A stretch of 64,000 nucleotides of DNA from Ceriagrion tenellum (taxonomy: Eukaryota; Arthropoda; Insecta; Odonata; Coenagrionidae), in contig OY720641.1 in NCBI GenBank assembly GCA_963169105.1, positions 3,859,258 to 3,923,257 of the forward strand. Reading direction: 5' to 3'. The first letter of the stretch is position 1; the number at the start of each line of letters is the position of its first letter. Below are positions 48,540 to 60,014 of the stretch, piece by piece. Under the pieces are notes generated by a model, which had not been told where the DNA came from, made no database searches, and was given only the letters and a program-made list of their open reading frames with translations. A program made the translations under genes and the position numbers.

Positions 48540-50235
48540 ATTCCGTTCATTTATTTTGCGTGAATAGGAATGGTGGTTATGAGATGCATTTGACATTGCC
48601 TTTAATCTCATCAAAACTGCTCAGAATAAAGGCAGTAGAGGAAGAATTCATGGGAAGCCGATAATGTGGTGAAGATAAAAACAAAAATGATGTGTAGAAT
48701 AATTGGGAGCATTTTGTATTGCATTTATCGCGGATGAAAACACATCACTCATCTTCAGCGCACGAGTAAACACGGGTGAACGGAATGTTAGGCGATTTCC
48801 CGATAGGTAGATTTAGAAGGTATTTATTAGTTACGGATGAATATTTTGTAAAAGTTCAAAAAAATCGTTTTAACTCCATGCTAATATGTGAAAGCTTTGT
48901 TAGCACAAAGCTTTACGTTATCTTTGTTCGATGCCATCCCTGGAAATCATCGCATCAACAACTGTCGCATTTGCGTTTTTGGAAGTTCTTTTCTTCCCAA
49001 ATGCACTCGAGCATTGGTGCTAATTGCACAGGGTAGGTGGGACGTTTTGAATCGCTTGGGTCGATCGCAGTGAAGTTTCTTATATTGTATCTCGCAATTA
49101 CTGGGTATGGAATGAATTGTGTTATTTATCCTTGTATGGTATTTGGATACAGCAGCAATGCGAGGAAACGTATGAGGGAAGAGAGTTTATTTAGATATAC
49201 CATAGATACTTCTTAAAATTACTGACAACACCTTTGACGATGCTTGATACCTATGACGAATAGATACCAGGCTCTTTCATGGAAGCAAGAGCTGAGGAAG
49301 TGTAACTTCCCTACCGAGGAATGTATAAATATTTTCCTTTGTATGGAAGGTGACGTGATGGGCGTTGGCAGGCGAAGAGAGGACGTGAGGAAATGTCTTA
49401 AGATGTCTTGTGTGTCATCGCCGCATCATGGTCTCCGAGAAATATTCGCCTCCGCCTCTCCTACGCCATGGAGCATTATCCAAACGGTTGTGTCTTCAAG
49501 AGGATCTGGCCGCGGAGTATGTCCATGAAGCGGTCAAATTTAACTTGATTAAAAATACTTGTTTGTTAAGGAAAGCATTATTTTACCAAGGCATTTATGT
49601 CATTACTGAGAAAAATTAATGGCATATTTTGCAATTGTTTGGCCATCACATTTTTGATCGGCCAGCATGACCTAGCGCAAAATTGGATGGAATAAAAGAA
49701 CAAATTAATGCCCTGCAATTAAAAAGATGATAATGACTGACATTTGCTCATCTTTGTCTTGTGATGAGTCTTCAAGAGGAGGTAATTTTCTTGGTTGAAA
49801 ACCGTACGTGTTGATAGCTACCACAAAGTCAATTAATTTTAAGATGCGTAAGCAGTCCATTCCGCAGAAAAATCCGACTATTGCTTACTTGATACACGAG
49901 GTGCTATTTCTCTGAGAGACATGTGTTCTAGAAATATCACCATTGAAAATCTTATCACTTGGTATAGGCATCCTTAAATTTTGTGACCTTAAATTGTGAT
50001 GACAGTGCAATTTGAGGCGTTTAGGAATTTCTGCAGCTGTTAAGACCGTATCACACAAAGCATTTTCAGGCAGTGAATTTTTAGATGGTATGCGTGCGTA
50101 TAGGCGTAAACAACGGATAGGAAAATAGCCCGTGATCTAACCATTTACTTTATTGCTCTCTGTTGAAAAGGTTGCACGTTCTTTGATGCGCTCGGCAAAT
50201 TTTTACTTATGGTAAAAAATGAAACAAAAAAATTT
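48540..50235. other. Stretch without a recognised gene
   Basis: AT-rich sequence. The ORFs at 48776-49073 and 49244-49619 overlap in two frames with no recognised domain. Confidence 0.5.
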
Positions 50236-50239
50236 GAAC

Positions 50240-50890
50240 TGAATTTTTCTATGAAGGCGAAGAAAAGTGCAGCATCGTATCGTAAATGTTAAATGTCGCT
50301 TTTGGCCTGTTGTCTATGAATACAGCAAGCATTTACAAGTTGTACAAGCGCTTTCAAGATGGCCGTGAGGAAATTGAAGGTGTCGAGCGCCCGGGACGCC
50401 CCAGCTCATCAACAACCGATGGAAACGTCGAATAAGTGAAGAAAATGAATATAAACCATCTACGAATTACTGTCAGAGAGGCTGAACTTGATTTTGTAAA
50501 ATTATTTTGCTCATGCGAAGCCAAAATTTCCGACATTTTGGGCATGAGACGATTGGCAGCCCTATTGCGCAGAAACTGCTAAATCTCTGCTTATTGTTAA
50601 ATTTTGCTTATTTTAAATTTCGATAATGCACCAGCTCACACTTTTCGTCTTGTTCGTGAATTTTTGGCGGAACACTACATCATTATGATGCCGCACCCTC
50701 GGTATTCGCGGGACACGCCCCCCTGCGACTTTTTCCGAATCTTTAAATTAAAAAAACGGAAGAACGACGCTTTGCCAACATTGAGGAGGTAATGACAGAA
50801 TCGCTGGAGGGGCTAAAGACCTTACTTACGATTGCTTCCTTGATGTAATTTGAGCCGTGGAAAAGCGCTGGCTATTATGTATTTTAACTA
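50240..50890 (+). pseudogene. mariner transposase relic with internal deletion
   Basis: Plus-strand frames give MLNVAFGLLSMNTASIYK and LYKRFQDGREEIEGVERPGR PSSSTTDGNVE, a stop, VKKMNINHLRITVREAE, all from the N-terminal DNA-binding half of mariner transposases. After a frameshift ISDILGMRRLAA follows. The region then jumps to LNFDNAPAHTFRLVREFLAE and MMPHPRYSRDTPPCDFF, which carry the second and third catalytic aspartates (FDNAPAH and RDTPPCDFF), and ends with ANIEEVMTESLEGLK. The stretch that should hold the first catalytic Asp (TGDESW in the family) is deleted, and frameshifts and stops are present, so the copy is inactive. TIRs were not found. The usual protein is about 340-350 residues; here roughly half remains. 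Confidence 0.88.
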
Positions 50891-50894
50891 ATAG

Positions 50895-52830
50895 AGGCTA
50901 CATTTAAAAGTGGACAAAATTAATATTGACTAGTTTATGTAGATTTTTTTGATACAAATCAATGTCTGTATTCTTATCAAACTTCGTGAGTATGAATGAT
51001 GCATTTAGCTGAGAGTTGAATGGAGTGGAGATCTGATGCAAGCTAATCTTTGGATTAATAATTGCTAATTAAAGTTCAAAATGACGTTTATTCTCACACT
51101 CAAACAAATACAGGAAATGACCAAATATGATGACCATATTTTAAAGAGCCAATCCTGACGCTGGTGGAAATAGAATTCGTCCAGTCAAAATGGAGTTTGC
51201 TGAGGCACGATCCAAATGAAGAACCGTTCGGGACGTGCCAGGACTCCACCCGTGCCGCGCCTCTGTCTATCTGCTCCCCGATCATACACCTGAATCCGTC
51301 GGTTGACTGATTCGTCCTTTGCCGCGAAATGCAGTCCTTGCCAGAATGTTCACGTTTCCTACAGCGTACTAAAGTGGGAATATTCAGAGCCAGTCGGCCA
51401 ACGATTTCTTCTTTGGCCATCTATCGCATTCAGTCATTCATGTTTGGCCAGGTGTTCACAGGTTTATCACTAAGGTAGTGCTCTCCTCGAAAATCCGTTC
51501 AAAATTTCGCTGTCGGATGGCTGAAAGATATTTGAAATAAACAGAAAATTAATAAATGCAGTCGTAAAAAAAAATGATGTGAGGAGTAGGCACAATATCA
51601 ATTTTTTTGCATAATCTATGTAGGCAGATTTAGTCGAATTACGATTCCCGCAGAGGTCCGCAGTTATAAACAAAGCGATATACAATAACCCAACCAGCGA
51701 CAATATGTTGGACGCATCACATTCTTGAAACAAGAGATTTTCGGTATTCTAGGAGTACATTTTAAATGGCAATACCCAATTAATTATTTGACTTCCGGAG
51801 CTCTTTATATTCACCAATGGCGTCCGACAAAGAACTTATCGCACCCCTCCGGACATACTTTATATTCCCACTCACAGATCTACTATCCTTCATAACTCCT
51901 CAGTTGAAGCTGTAAGTAAAACTGTGGAATTCCCATCCTCAATATATTTGTCAAGCATCATACATTTATTCGTGCCGGTCAACATTATTTCAGTATCCCA
52001 TCAACTCCGTATGCTCAAATAGATAATATCTGATCCAAATGCAGTTTAAGATTGTAGCTTAAAATGTAAACTGATGCGTATTATATTCAAGCTTTGATAT
52101 TGTCACATGTGTTATATTTCATGTTAAATTATATCTGGTTGATATGTAATGTTATTTTAAAGAAGGGTAATGTTCAGTTAATTCACTTCTATAATTTTTT
52201 GATTTTTTTGTTGGTTTTTTGAGTAATTATTGATTAAGGTTCACCTCAAAACCTAAATCATGGAAGTCACAAATGTCATGTTATCTGTCGTTATTTTCGT
52301 ATTTTTTTCTATTGTGTACTTTAACGCAGGGGACATGAGATTCCAGGTTCTAAATAAAGTTATTACTCTTATTATTGCCGAAGTAATTAACTGTTGCCGA
52401 CAGTCCGTTTAAGGCCGCTTATTGTGGCCGAATAAAATAATACTTGCTCATACTTTAGAGGCTCCTAGCTCTTTTACATTGGTCCTCATTTTAGAATGCT
52501 CACCCTAAAAGCGCTTAGTATTTTTCCGATATTTTTTGTTTGGTCATTCTTGGAATTAGGATAAAAATAGCCCAATGACTGGAAGAATGTATTTTAAGAT
52601 AATTTTTTGAAATGCCGTTTTTGTTATAAAAAATACAATATTTCAGAAAAGTACGTATCCTCTACGTCTTTCGGAACTCTGAATAATTATTTATCTGTTT
52701 TTGCTCGTACGGTTCTTGAATCGTGGTGGCCAGGAAGAGGATCAATTGAAGAGTTAGACAGGGTTTGGTCTTATCGCCAGAGCCACAAAAATATACGCAG
52801 AGAAAATAGTATGAGAGCCGCGAGAAGATC
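50895..52830. other. Stretch without a recognised gene
   Basis: AT-rich. ORFs at 51100-51420 and 51470-51733 on the minus strand have no recognised domain; the second is hydrophobic but lies in A/T-rich sequence. Confidence 0.5.
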
Positions 52831-52833
52831 TCG

Positions 52834-52911
52834 CGGTGGGGTAAAAACTGGGCGGGACGCTGTTCAATTCATTAACTATGCGGATGATAATACTTTAATT
52901 GGCGAAGGGAT
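52834..52911 (+). pseudogene. Possible RTE-like reverse transcriptase fragment (YADD box)
   Basis: Within the ORF at 52607-52951 the stretch GGVKTGRDAVQFINYADDNT LIGEG aligns with the GIKIGGxxINNLRYADDTTLIAE block around the catalytic YADD box of RTE-type LINEs. Flanking sequence shows no further RT motif, so this is either a small relic or chance resemblance. Confidence 0.4.
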
Positions 52912-52914
52912 GCC

Positions 52915-54005
52915 ACATTGGCTTCCAACCATTGCAAAACTTGCGTCGTAGGAGTGTAATTGAGAATGATTGTGGTGAAACATATTCGTAAGATCATTGA
53001 GAAAGGTGAAACTTGGCACAAACGGTCAAATGGTGGCACGGCAGATTCTGAGAGATGATTAACTGTGGGCTCTGGAGAACTGAGAATGGGATAAAGCCTC
53101 AATCCTTACATATGGTAGGAGAAAAGAGGATAAGAAAAAATTGAAAGAAATTGAAATTATTTTGAAAGTTTCTCGTCGAATTCACCGATTTATATCTCAC
53201 ATTGGTCCTATTTACAGGTCTAAACGCAATTTTTACACCAATATTAGTAATTACGCATTTTACTTGAAGGGTCAAATCTCTCCGATTAATACGTTTTGTT
53301 GGTGAGGACCGTGAATAGTTTGAATCGATGGATGCGAATCAATCCCTTTCATTCGAATGTTAATCAAACCATTCGGATATAGTTCGTGTACCCTTGTAGC
53401 CATGAATGCGTGGGGACTGTAGGGTACAAATAATTTGCTGTAATCTAATACCTTTCTTTACTTATTTTGGTTATATTTATGTTTACGTGATTAATGAGTT
53501 TATGAACGGCATGGATAATTGGAATGTATGGACGTAAATAAATCTCATTTTTTCAAATATTAACAACCTTTTGGATGTAGCTAGCCCGTTACCGCTCCTA
53601 AGTCACGTATGCAGAAGGGGATAAGGAAAAGAAACTCCGTTCTCCCCCGCTCCCCCCTCCCCAAAATGCCATCCGTTGCTCCTACAGCTTCTAGATTCTG
53701 AAATATGGTCATTGTCCGAGCGGCATCCATGGTTGACCCTGATTTACAATTGAGAAAATAGCAATATGCTTTATTTTTCACTGCATTTTGTTATATGGGT
53801 GGAACGAAGGTAATTTCGCTGCAAAGTAAAAAAAAATGCCCGGAGCTACTGTCATGAAAGCTGACAGAATTTTGGCAGTCTTTCGAACCCGTGGGTGCTA
53901 GGTACAGTTAAATTTGATTTCTTATTTCAGAAGTTTAATCGCTTCGGGACATTCGTTCAATGGTGTAATTTAAGTGTAGGCGTGGCGTTTAAATTTAGGC
54001 GTTTA
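52915..54005. other. Stretch without a recognised gene
   Basis: AT-rich. Just before 54010 the words GCGTTTAAATTTAGG are directly repeated (53986-54012). The ORF at 53581-53781 has no recognised motif. Confidence 0.5.
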
Positions 54006-54010
54006 AATTT

Positions 54011-54199
54011 AGGGGTGGCGAACCTTTTGGCGATTGAGTGCCAAAGTTTATGAAAAATAAGAGTATACTACTCGCTCGACTCGCGTGCCAACCCATCGAG
54101 TGAGATAGAGGTATCCCTTAGCGCCCTCCCAGATTCGCGTGCCGAAATAATTGCTCCGCGTGCCACTTTTGGCATGCGTGCCATAGGTTCGCCACCCCC
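54011..54199. mobile_element. hAT-like MITE (GGGGTGGCGAACC ends)
   Basis: The left end AGGGGTGGCGAACC and the reverse complement of the right end GGGGGTGGCGAACC form TIRs. Subterminal GTGCCA/TGGCAC words recur in both orientations, as in hAT-type elements whose termini read CAGGGGTGGCGAACC (from memory). The terminal C is mutated or lost on the left. I could not find an 8-bp target duplication. No coding content. Confidence 0.6.
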
Positions 54200-55090
54200 G
54201 GGCTAGGCCATAGATATGTGTTCCTAAGACCTTGGTTTAAGTATTCTAATGAAGTATAAGTAGTGCATGTGCCACGTTAACTAATTAACTCCTATACCTC
54301 GTAAAAATGACAAAAACGCATCACCAGATAATGAAAAATCGTCAGTCACGTCCGCTGTCATTGCATTTTTTAAAATAGATCGTAAAGAATACATGCAGCA
54401 TTATGTCTGAAAAATTAGACCTAAAGTTGCTCCCAAGGTCGTTTAATGTCGACCGCATCCTTCCTCCGATACAGGTCTTCGCAACGTGAACAATTCAGCC
54501 ATCAAGTTAATTATTTTGGTTAGTTCTCCATAAGAACATTATAGGTTGTTCAATATTTTTGCTCATTTGGCAGTGCATTTGTATTCGTAATGAAGACTCG
54601 CGCCGCATATTTTCAGATTGCCTTGGGTGTACTATTAGGGTGGTCCTAAAATAGGCAGTGTTTGCAAATTTTCTACGTCGCTCCCCAATTCGATGACAAA
54701 AGACTAGAAAACTATTTTTGCAAAATATCAGCTGAATACGACCTGTAGAAGCCGTGCCTTTCTTTAGATTCACAATCTGGAAGCTATGTAGAGTGGCATG
54801 GTATGAGTTACTTAGCGTAAACAGGCGGCACCTACAGCTTTTTCTCAACAAATATGAAAAAAATTGACTGAAAATAGGCTCCGCCATTTTGTTGTGTATC
54901 TATGGTAAATAATAAAATAAAATCTTAAGAAAACTATTAAATGAAATATAAAAAGACTGTTTTATAAAATGGTTTAACAGTTTTCTCCATAAGTCAATCC
55001 ATTAAATTACAGAAAGAGGTTAATTTTTGTAATTCACAGAGAAAATCGAAGTTGGGCTTTTTTTGCGAAATTTGTTCAAATTTGACCCCA
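54200..55090. other. Stretch without a recognised gene
   Basis: AT-rich. The minus-strand ORF at 54507-54887 (126 codons) begins MAEPIFSQFF and has no recognised domain. Confidence 0.5.
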
Positions 55091-55094
55091 TATA
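55091..55094. repeat. TATA flanking duplication (left) of the long-TIR transposon
   Basis: TATA precedes the TIR and recurs at 58009-58012. Because it is AT-only, a 2-bp TA duplication cannot be excluded. Confidence 0.6.
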
Positions 55095-55356
55095 TCAGCA
55101 AATCCATGAATTATGCACCGATACAGCGACCGGATTTTGATTTTAAAAAATCGAGCAGCACACCCTCCCAAGTTGATTCTTCCTTTAGTTTGGACCCTTA
55201 GGAAACACCTCAAGCCAATGAACCAAGAAAAACGCACTGTTAGAATAGTTTTTTCAGCCTTTTTTGTCCAAAAAACGAACTAAAAAATTCAGAAATTTTT
55301 CGGGTTATTCAATGTTCTCACATGTATTTAACGGACTCTTTTGCTATGGGAGCAGT
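55095..55356 (+). repeat. Left TIR of the long-TIR transposon
   Basis: 262 bp. It differs from the reverse complement of 57747-58008 at three positions: two in the AACCAAGAAAAACGCACTG stretch near 55223-55235 and one in GGGAGCAGT near 55351. Confidence 0.9.
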
Positions 55357-55395
55357 CTCCAGAGCAGAGCAGGAGTTATTTTCGGAGTCCACTGC

Positions 55396-57187
55396 CTATT
55401 TTTCAAGGAAATGCCGAAATAGGAAAAAATTCGTTTTGTTTTTATATTGAGTTGACGGACCGTCACTCTGAAAATTTAGACGCTTAACATTGGGTACGGT
55501 CATTTTTATTAATTTCCAAATGGGCTGGAGGTGCACCCATATAGCTGCCGCATCATGTCGCAGACATTCCGAAACAGTTACAAATGTTTTCACTGAAATT
55601 TTACCGTTTGTATCCTTGTAGTAAAACCCTCCAGTATGCAGAGAAATTTGTTTCTTCCATCCTCCAAAATGTGTACTGTGAATTTCGCTACTATATTTGC
55701 ATGTATAATTTTGAGAAAAATCTATCACGACAAAGACCTCTTGTTCATCCAGATGATCTTTTACAAATTGGATATGCCTAAACTGGTGGTTGGTTGTCCA
55801 GTCATGACAAAAGAATTTTGGGACCGAGTTCTGAAATTTATCGATAAGCTCGCCTAGAGTGCATTCTAATTTCTGGCGCTCAGGTTTGGTCACAGTATAC
55901 ATCTTTCCCTTTGACCCAGGTCGTTCTATTTTTACAGTGACCCAAGCATAGTACCAGGTCATCTGCTCCAAGTCTCCCACGCACGGTACAGTACGCTCAA
56001 CGCATGTCGCACACTTTCTAATCATACAATTTTCAATACTCGGATCACAACACAGGATTTTCACAATTTCGGAAACTCAATTTGAGGCTATTAGTTTTAA
56101 AGAATGAAGTCTGTCCAAAAGAAATTGAAAATTTGAATGCTCTCGGCAAAGGCACGTATCACGAGAATTCACGTTTCTTTTGATCACCCAAAATGGTTTG
56201 AGCGCGTAAAATTCAGTTCGACATACAGCGTTTTCCACACTTTTTCTATATATTTTTCGAAAAGATTATCCACGGTGTCACACAAGAATCGTTTTCTTTT
56301 CTTTACTTTATTCTTGGTAATGGTGTCTCGAACTCCTGGTGCTTGTGACGAATTTTAATCGCGTAGATAAAATTCAACCACTTCTTGTTTTAATTCCCCC
56401 CAGTCACTCACCATTTTTTGATAATTTGACTCACGTTTAACATTTCTAAAATCTTTCGATACCAATTGGTATTTTTTTCGTACCCTCTCTTTATTCACAT
56501 ATGGAACATTGGCGATATCACCCAACTGTTTGCGCCTTTCAAGAGGCTTACGCATTTTTAATAATGTTTTTACGCCCTTAAAATGTTTTTCCATCTCTTC
56601 AATTTTTTTCATAGACCGCTTCAATTTTTGACGCAAAATTTCATTCCTTTTTAAGCAGGAAGCATATTTACCTTTCCAGTAATTACACAACTTTTCTTTT
56701 TCTTCAAGTTCTTCCCTTAGCTTCTTCTTTACACGCCAAAGCTTCATTTCAGGCCCACGCTTTTCTCTCTGGATAGATCCCCCTTCCTGGTCCTCTTGGA
56801 TTCCGATCTGATCATGCAGATTGGCGTCAGGCACGTCGTTTACGCTCAGGTCCGTCCTAAAAAAGTTGTTACCATTCATCCGGAATGTAAGAATAACTCT
56901 AGACTATGTGACTTGGATGTAGAGTTCGGCTATTAGCTGGCTCTCCACTTATTGGAAATTTACGAATATCGAACTCTATTAATTCAAATGAAAACTTACC
57001 GTGCATTATCACTTTGCAGACTAGCATAACGTTTTGCGGACAACTCACGTGCTAGCGATAAGCGTTGCGTCTTTTTTAGCTTCTTTGCCTGGCGTTTTTG
57101 CCGCATTGCCTCACATTTTTTTATCTTCTTTACTTCAAGGGATAACTCACAGACCACTTCACATCTTTCAGATTCCATTTTGACCAC
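55396..57187 (-). pseudogene. Broken transposase-like gene with DDE-like motifs (two exons)
   Basis: Exon 1 (57187-57000) starts MVKMESERCEVVCEL and is lysine/arginine-rich and helical. A donor CG|GTAAGT and an acceptor TCTAG|AGTT give a 101-bp intron (56999-56899), and splicing keeps the frame into RVILTFRMNGNNFF. Exon 2 has a charged coiled coil (KKLREELEEKEKL to KKIEEMEKHF), then a stop after EFYLRD, SSQAPGVRDTITKNKVKK, a frameshift near 56225, PFWVIKRNV and NSRDTCLCREH, another stop, and a Cys cluster (CCDPSIENCMIRKCATC). Next come VFVVIDFSQNYTCKYSSEI, HFGGWKKQISLHT, HDAAAIWVHLQP and SDGPSTQYKNKTNFFLFRHF. IDFSQNY and SDGPSTQYKNK look like the first two acidic residues of a DDE catalytic core; the C-terminal part with the expected third is missing. 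I recognise the protein only as an unnamed family common in arthropods and cnidarians. Confidence 0.75.
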
Positions 57188-57746
57188 AATCGTTATATTA
57201 TCCCAGAAATGGAGAACACAAAGATCAGGTTGACGTGTTTGGAGGTTAGTTGTTTATATTTTGTTTACAAGCAGGGGAGATGTAGGCAACCCCATTGGTT
57301 AACAACACAAAATGCCAATCTTCAGTGTGCTGAGTTTAGTGGTCAATAATACCCATCGAGTGATACATCGGTGGTGGTGGTTTTTTCAATTAGCACGCAA
57401 CACTTCGGAAAGCTCGAAAAGACTTGTACAAGTGCGCGTGATGATCTTGAAGAGGATTCAAACCAAAAGCATGTCCCTAGGGGGCCCAATTTGGTCTGGA
57501 GTGGTCAAAAATGGCCATTTCAACCCACAAAGGGGATCGCGAGAAAAATTCGGAAAAAATTGTGCCAGTTCCTGGGCTGGTCCCCTATAGGATCTAGACC
57601 ACAAGTTCTCGATCAGTATGTCCATTTTTGGTCACCAAGGAGTAGAGAAAAGAACATTTTTATGAAAACGAGAGGATTTGAAGGAATTCAGCAAACAATC
57701 ATACGATTTCCGTAGATGATCTTCACTAGAATCGAGAATCGAATTC

Positions 57747-58008
57747 ACTGCCCCCATAGCAAAAGAGTCCGTTAAATACATGTGAGAACATTGAATAACC
57801 CGAAAAATTTCTGAATTTTTTAGTTCGTTTTTTGGACAAAAAAGGCTGAAAAAACTATTCTAACAGTGAGTTTTTCTCGGTTCATTGGCTTGAGGTGTTT
57901 CCTAAGGGTCCAAACTAAAGGAAGAATCAACTTGGGAGGGTGTGCTGCTCGATTTTTTAAAATCAAAATCCGGTCGCTGTATCGGTGCATAATTCATGGA
58001 TTTGCTGA
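57747..58008 (-). repeat. Right TIR of the long-TIR transposon
   Basis: Inverted copy of 55095-55356, 262 bp. The DNA between it and the gene start (57188-57746) holds no ORF with a recognised motif and would contain the promoter. Confidence 0.9.
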
Positions 58009-58012
58009 TATA
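58009..58012. repeat. TATA flanking duplication (right) of the long-TIR transposon
   Basis: Exact copy of 55091-55094. Confidence 0.6.
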
Positions 58013-58014
58013 TT

Positions 58015-59985
58015 GTTAATGTGCAAGCACAGGAAAAAAAATTAGCGAGGCATGTCATGCAAAAACTGTTTGAGATTATTTATGCGAAGTATCAACTTTC
58101 GGACTCAAAAAATAAGTTTTAGAGGTTCTGCCCAGCTTTTTTCGATTTCAGCACACTGTGCGCTGGTCAGCTGAGCAACCTTATCATTCCCGCTGAGTAC
58201 ATTGCTGTATTCGGAAAAACTGGAGTGCGTCTCGGTTTGTAGCAATTCTGTAGTATCCATGGTCTCTAGTTTCTCCCATAGTCCTCTAGATTTCCATGTA
58301 TGTAATATCTGTCATGAGGGAGAAGTGTTGAGAATGCAATCTAGAGGACTCTGGTTCCTTCAATGTTGGAGTGACACCATTCGGTGAGTATGGAAACCAA
58401 AAGTTCGCGCGTTTCAACGGGGAAAGGGTTCTCCTCGAATGGGGAAGTAATAGGATCCATGTGGTGCGGAAACCCTGCCTACGATTCCACCGTCGCTCGT
58501 CTCCCTTCCGTACCGCTCCCCACCCCACCTTTCCTCCCTCCATCCTTCCTCCGCTTCACGCACTCCGCCAAATTACTGCGTCACTCGGATTTATGCCCGA
58601 CCCTCCCTCCCTCCCTCCTGCGCAGAACTCGATAACCGTTGCAGTGAGAAAGAAAGATAGAGAGGGGGAAAATGGAATAAAAGTTCGAGCATTGACTTGG
58701 AGAGGGGAAATGGTGGAGGTGGGGTGGGGCTTAGCGTTCCACGGAATGAAAATTTACTCCAGCGGAAGAAGGTTAAATTTTCTGTGGCTGCGGAAGGAAC
58801 CGTCTGTTCCGAAAGCAAATTCAACAAGTATGTGGCGTAAAGTGGACGCCGTTATTCACGCGTGCTTGAGAAACTGTGATAGAAATAATTTGGAGATGGG
58901 TGTTAATTCTAATGGTTAAGAAGTCATAAGGAAGCTAGAGAAAGATGGAGGAAATGAACTTGTTACCCAATACATCAATCATTGAAACCACCTCTGTCAT
59001 TGTGTTAGCAATATCTCACAGTCAAATTTATATAATTCTTAATTTTGCGCGTAGCTTATCAAACGTTTAAAAAATAATACTCAGTTACATCATTATTACA
59101 TTTGTGATATTTTAAGACTCCGAGAACACTTCCAGATGCGAAGAATAAACCTCGAGCTCTATTATACTAACTGCTTTATAAACTAGAAGAGAATACGAAC
59201 GATGGCAGGATAAATAATTATTGTCGCAGTTTACTAAAGTATCATTCGGAAAAGGGTGGAAAAAATCAGAAGGAAAAATGTAGAAGTAACGAAAAAAATT
59301 CTTTTTTTAATTTTCAACATAAATAGCGCGAATTGGAATAAATGAAATAACTGTAATGACTAAGGTTTGTCGTTAAAGGGAAAAAAGAGTAATTATTCTT
59401 GCCACCAACGGACACGTGAAAGTGAAATATAAATTCCTGAACATCGGGCTACTTTAACGTCGCGAGTCATGACCTATGTCCTTGTAGCACTAAGGAGTAA
59501 TTACTTATTGATGGGATATTACCTAACCAGGAAGAGCCCTCACTTGGAACCCACAGCTTCTACGACCAGTTTATACCAGCAATTTTTCTTAAATTCAGTG
59601 GACCGGTTATGTAAAGGGAACAACTGTGAATAAAACCAATACCTGAATGGGGAAGGAAATGACTAAAAATCCGCTTTGTGTCGAGGTGAGGGAAATTTGT
59701 GTTCCGACTGATATGGCGCCTTCCTTTTTGCACAAAATTTGACGTATTCCACTAAAGTCAAGCGCGGGACTAACAAACCTGCAGGGCGTTCATATTGAAG
59801 AATCACTTATTTCATTCAATGATATGTGGACGGCGAAATGTGAGATTTCCCCAGGAAAATGTCGCGTGTAGAATGGCTGAAAAATGGATCACCCCAAAAT
59901 AACGTCTTCATTAGGATCAGCGGTCTTTGAAAGGAATAATTGATTTTCTACAGCTCAACCACCCTCTCCTCTTACAATGCTAATT
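58015..59985. other. Stretch without a recognised gene
   Basis: At 58250-58345 CTCTAGATTTCC and CAATCTAGAGG flank a short inverted stretch. A donor-like TTCG|GTGAGTATGG lies at 58384. The long plus-strand ORF at 58371-58919 is proline-rich over a CpG/CCT-rich patch and probably noncoding. The remainder is AT-rich. Confidence 0.5.
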
Positions 59986-60014
59986 CATCACTTATTGGCA
60001 GGTATTTATGGGTT

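Larger units (their letters stand above)
55095..58008. mobile_element. 2.9 kb DNA transposon with 262-bp TIRs and a broken DDE-like gene
   Basis: Two 262-bp terminal inverted repeats (55095-55356 and 57747-58008) match at all but three positions by eye, starting TCAGCAAATCCATGAATTAT. They enclose a minus-strand gene with one intron. TATA flanks both ends. Long TIRs, a short AT target duplication and a DDE-like protein suggest a cut-and-paste element; the 4-bp flank would fit Sola- or Chapaev-type elements among others, but I cannot assign a superfamily. The near-identical TIRs suggest recent insertion or homogenisation, whereas the gene is already broken, so it may have moved as a non-autonomous copy. 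Confidence 0.88.

Noticed and set aside
58371..58919. 182-codon plus-strand ORF, one of the longest in the window
   Set aside because: It is proline- and arginine-rich over a CCT/CpG-rich patch, overlaps ORFs in other frames on both strands, and has no family motif. Chance from low stop density is more likely.
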